Assembly (NCBI GenBank): GCA_018712465.1
Contig: DVGY01000125.1
Coordinates: 1 to 6,032 of the forward strand
Origin: Candidatus Egerieicola pullicola
GTDB lineage: Bacteria > Bacillota > Clostridia > Oscillospirales > Ruminococcaceae
Direction of reading: 5' to 3'
Length of the DNA: 6,032 nucleotides
Each line of letters begins with the position of its first letter. The first letter of the stretch is position 1. Of this stretch, positions 5,861 to 6,032 are shown in pieces. Both the position numbers and the translations under genes were made by a program. The notes under the pieces are model-generated. The model was not told the DNA's origin and did not search any database. It worked only from the letters and a program-made list of their open reading frames with translations.

Positions 5861-5908
5861 CACGATTTACAGTACCCATCATTTCTCTTTCTTGAATCGG
5901 TACTGTTG
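5859..5908. repeat. 50-bp direct repeat, copy 2
   Basis: Second copy, 138 bp to the right of copy 1 with six substitutions. Unlike copy 1 it overlaps the end of a longer open frame: on the minus strand it encodes QQYRFKKEK and the TGA stop of the partial gene at 5879-6032. Its hairpin GGCAC/GTACC has a C-A mismatch on + and G-U on minus. Confidence 0.9.
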
Positions 5909-6032
5909 ATAGGTCAGGTGCTCTCGCAGCAGGCCTTTCAGGGCGTAGACGGCAGTTTTCGGAGTTTCCCGTTTCGGAAAGATGATTTGGAACCGATTTT
6001 GCTTGCAGGTTAAAAAGTAATGGCGCTTGGTT
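5879..6032 (-). CDS. C-terminal fragment of an unrecognised protein (start beyond right edge)
   Basis: The minus strand is open from the right edge for 50 codons to a TGA at 5879-5881. The product begins TKRHYFLTCKQNRF, continues through PKRETPKTAVYALKGLLREH, and ends QQYRFKKEK. No start codon with a ribosome binding site lies inside, so the gene begins outside the window. Codon choice (CTG, CGG, GCC, AAG) resembles the neighbouring genes, and a minus-strand terminator lies downstream; both support a real gene. The visible part is basic and soluble, with no signal or membrane segment. I do not recognise the family. The last nine codons and about 20 bp of 3' flank are duplicated at 5721-5770, so the end of this gene lies in a repeat. 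A chance open frame remains possible at this length. Confidence 0.5.
   Translation of the reverse strand, partial: TKRHYFLTCKQNRFQIIFPKRETPKTAVYALKGLLREHLTYQQYRFKKEK

Noticed and set aside
5686..5895. Plus-strand open frame whose product contains ARFTVPIISLS twice
   Set aside because: The internal repeat is only the translation of the two DNA repeats, whose 138-bp period happens to be a multiple of three. It starts within the loop of a terminator and has no good ribosome binding site. The minus-strand reading, with a gene end plus terminator, explains the region better.
5721..5908. CRISPR array
   Set aside because: Only two diverged 50-bp copies with a single 88-bp structured spacer; no regular short spacers and no cas genes.
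5664..6032. Insertion sequence end
   Set aside because: No terminal inverted repeats, target duplications or transposase motifs can be seen, and the minus-strand fragment is not recognisable as a transposase. A mobile origin stays open only as a hypothesis for the repeat block.

Overview
The window is a compact, GC-rich stretch with strong AAGGAGG-type ribosome binding sites, short intergenic gaps and U-tract terminators. Its gene content includes a Gram-positive-style membrane-anchored D,D-carboxypeptidase. This fits a Firmicute, most likely a GC-rich gut-type clostridium (Oscillospiraceae/Ruminococcaceae-like). That placement is inferred from protein style and codon use, not from a marker gene.

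Layout, left to right. (1) Bases 1-1519 hold the end of a leucine biosynthesis operon: the C-terminal part of leuD, cut by the window edge, then a complete leuB 13 bp downstream. A clear intrinsic terminator (1553-1587) closes it. (2) Bases 1698-3081 hold rarA, a AAA+ replication/recombination factor with its own promoter. (3) Bases 3144-3958 hold a one-gene unit: an extended -10 promoter, a perfect hairpin at the predicted transcript start, a metallophosphoesterase-fold protein whose second metal site looks lost, and a terminator. (4) Bases 3992-5622 hold a one-gene unit for a DacA-type penicillin-binding protein. Its upstream region is unusually rich in sites: 11-bp-phased direct repeats, two CTGT/ACAG palindromes and a near-consensus promoter. 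A terminator follows the gene. (5) Bases 5623-6032 are not occupied by a + strand gene. They hold a minus-strand terminator, a pair of 50-bp direct repeats (44/50 identical, 138 bp apart) flanking a hairpin-rich core, and the last 50 codons of a minus-strand gene that enters from the right edge and converges on dacA.

The genes are functionally independent housekeeping units: leucine synthesis (LeuD isomerises and LeuB oxidises isopropylmalate), replication-fork maintenance (RarA) and peptidoglycan trimming (DacA). Only leuD-leuB is a visible operon.

I see no defence system, CRISPR array, recognisable transposase or other obviously new system. The points most worth a second look are the right-end repeat/hairpin block that duplicates the tail of the minus-strand gene, the altered active-site motifs of the phosphoesterase-like protein, the SxN-to-SxC change in the carboxypeptidase, and the operator-like sites upstream of it.
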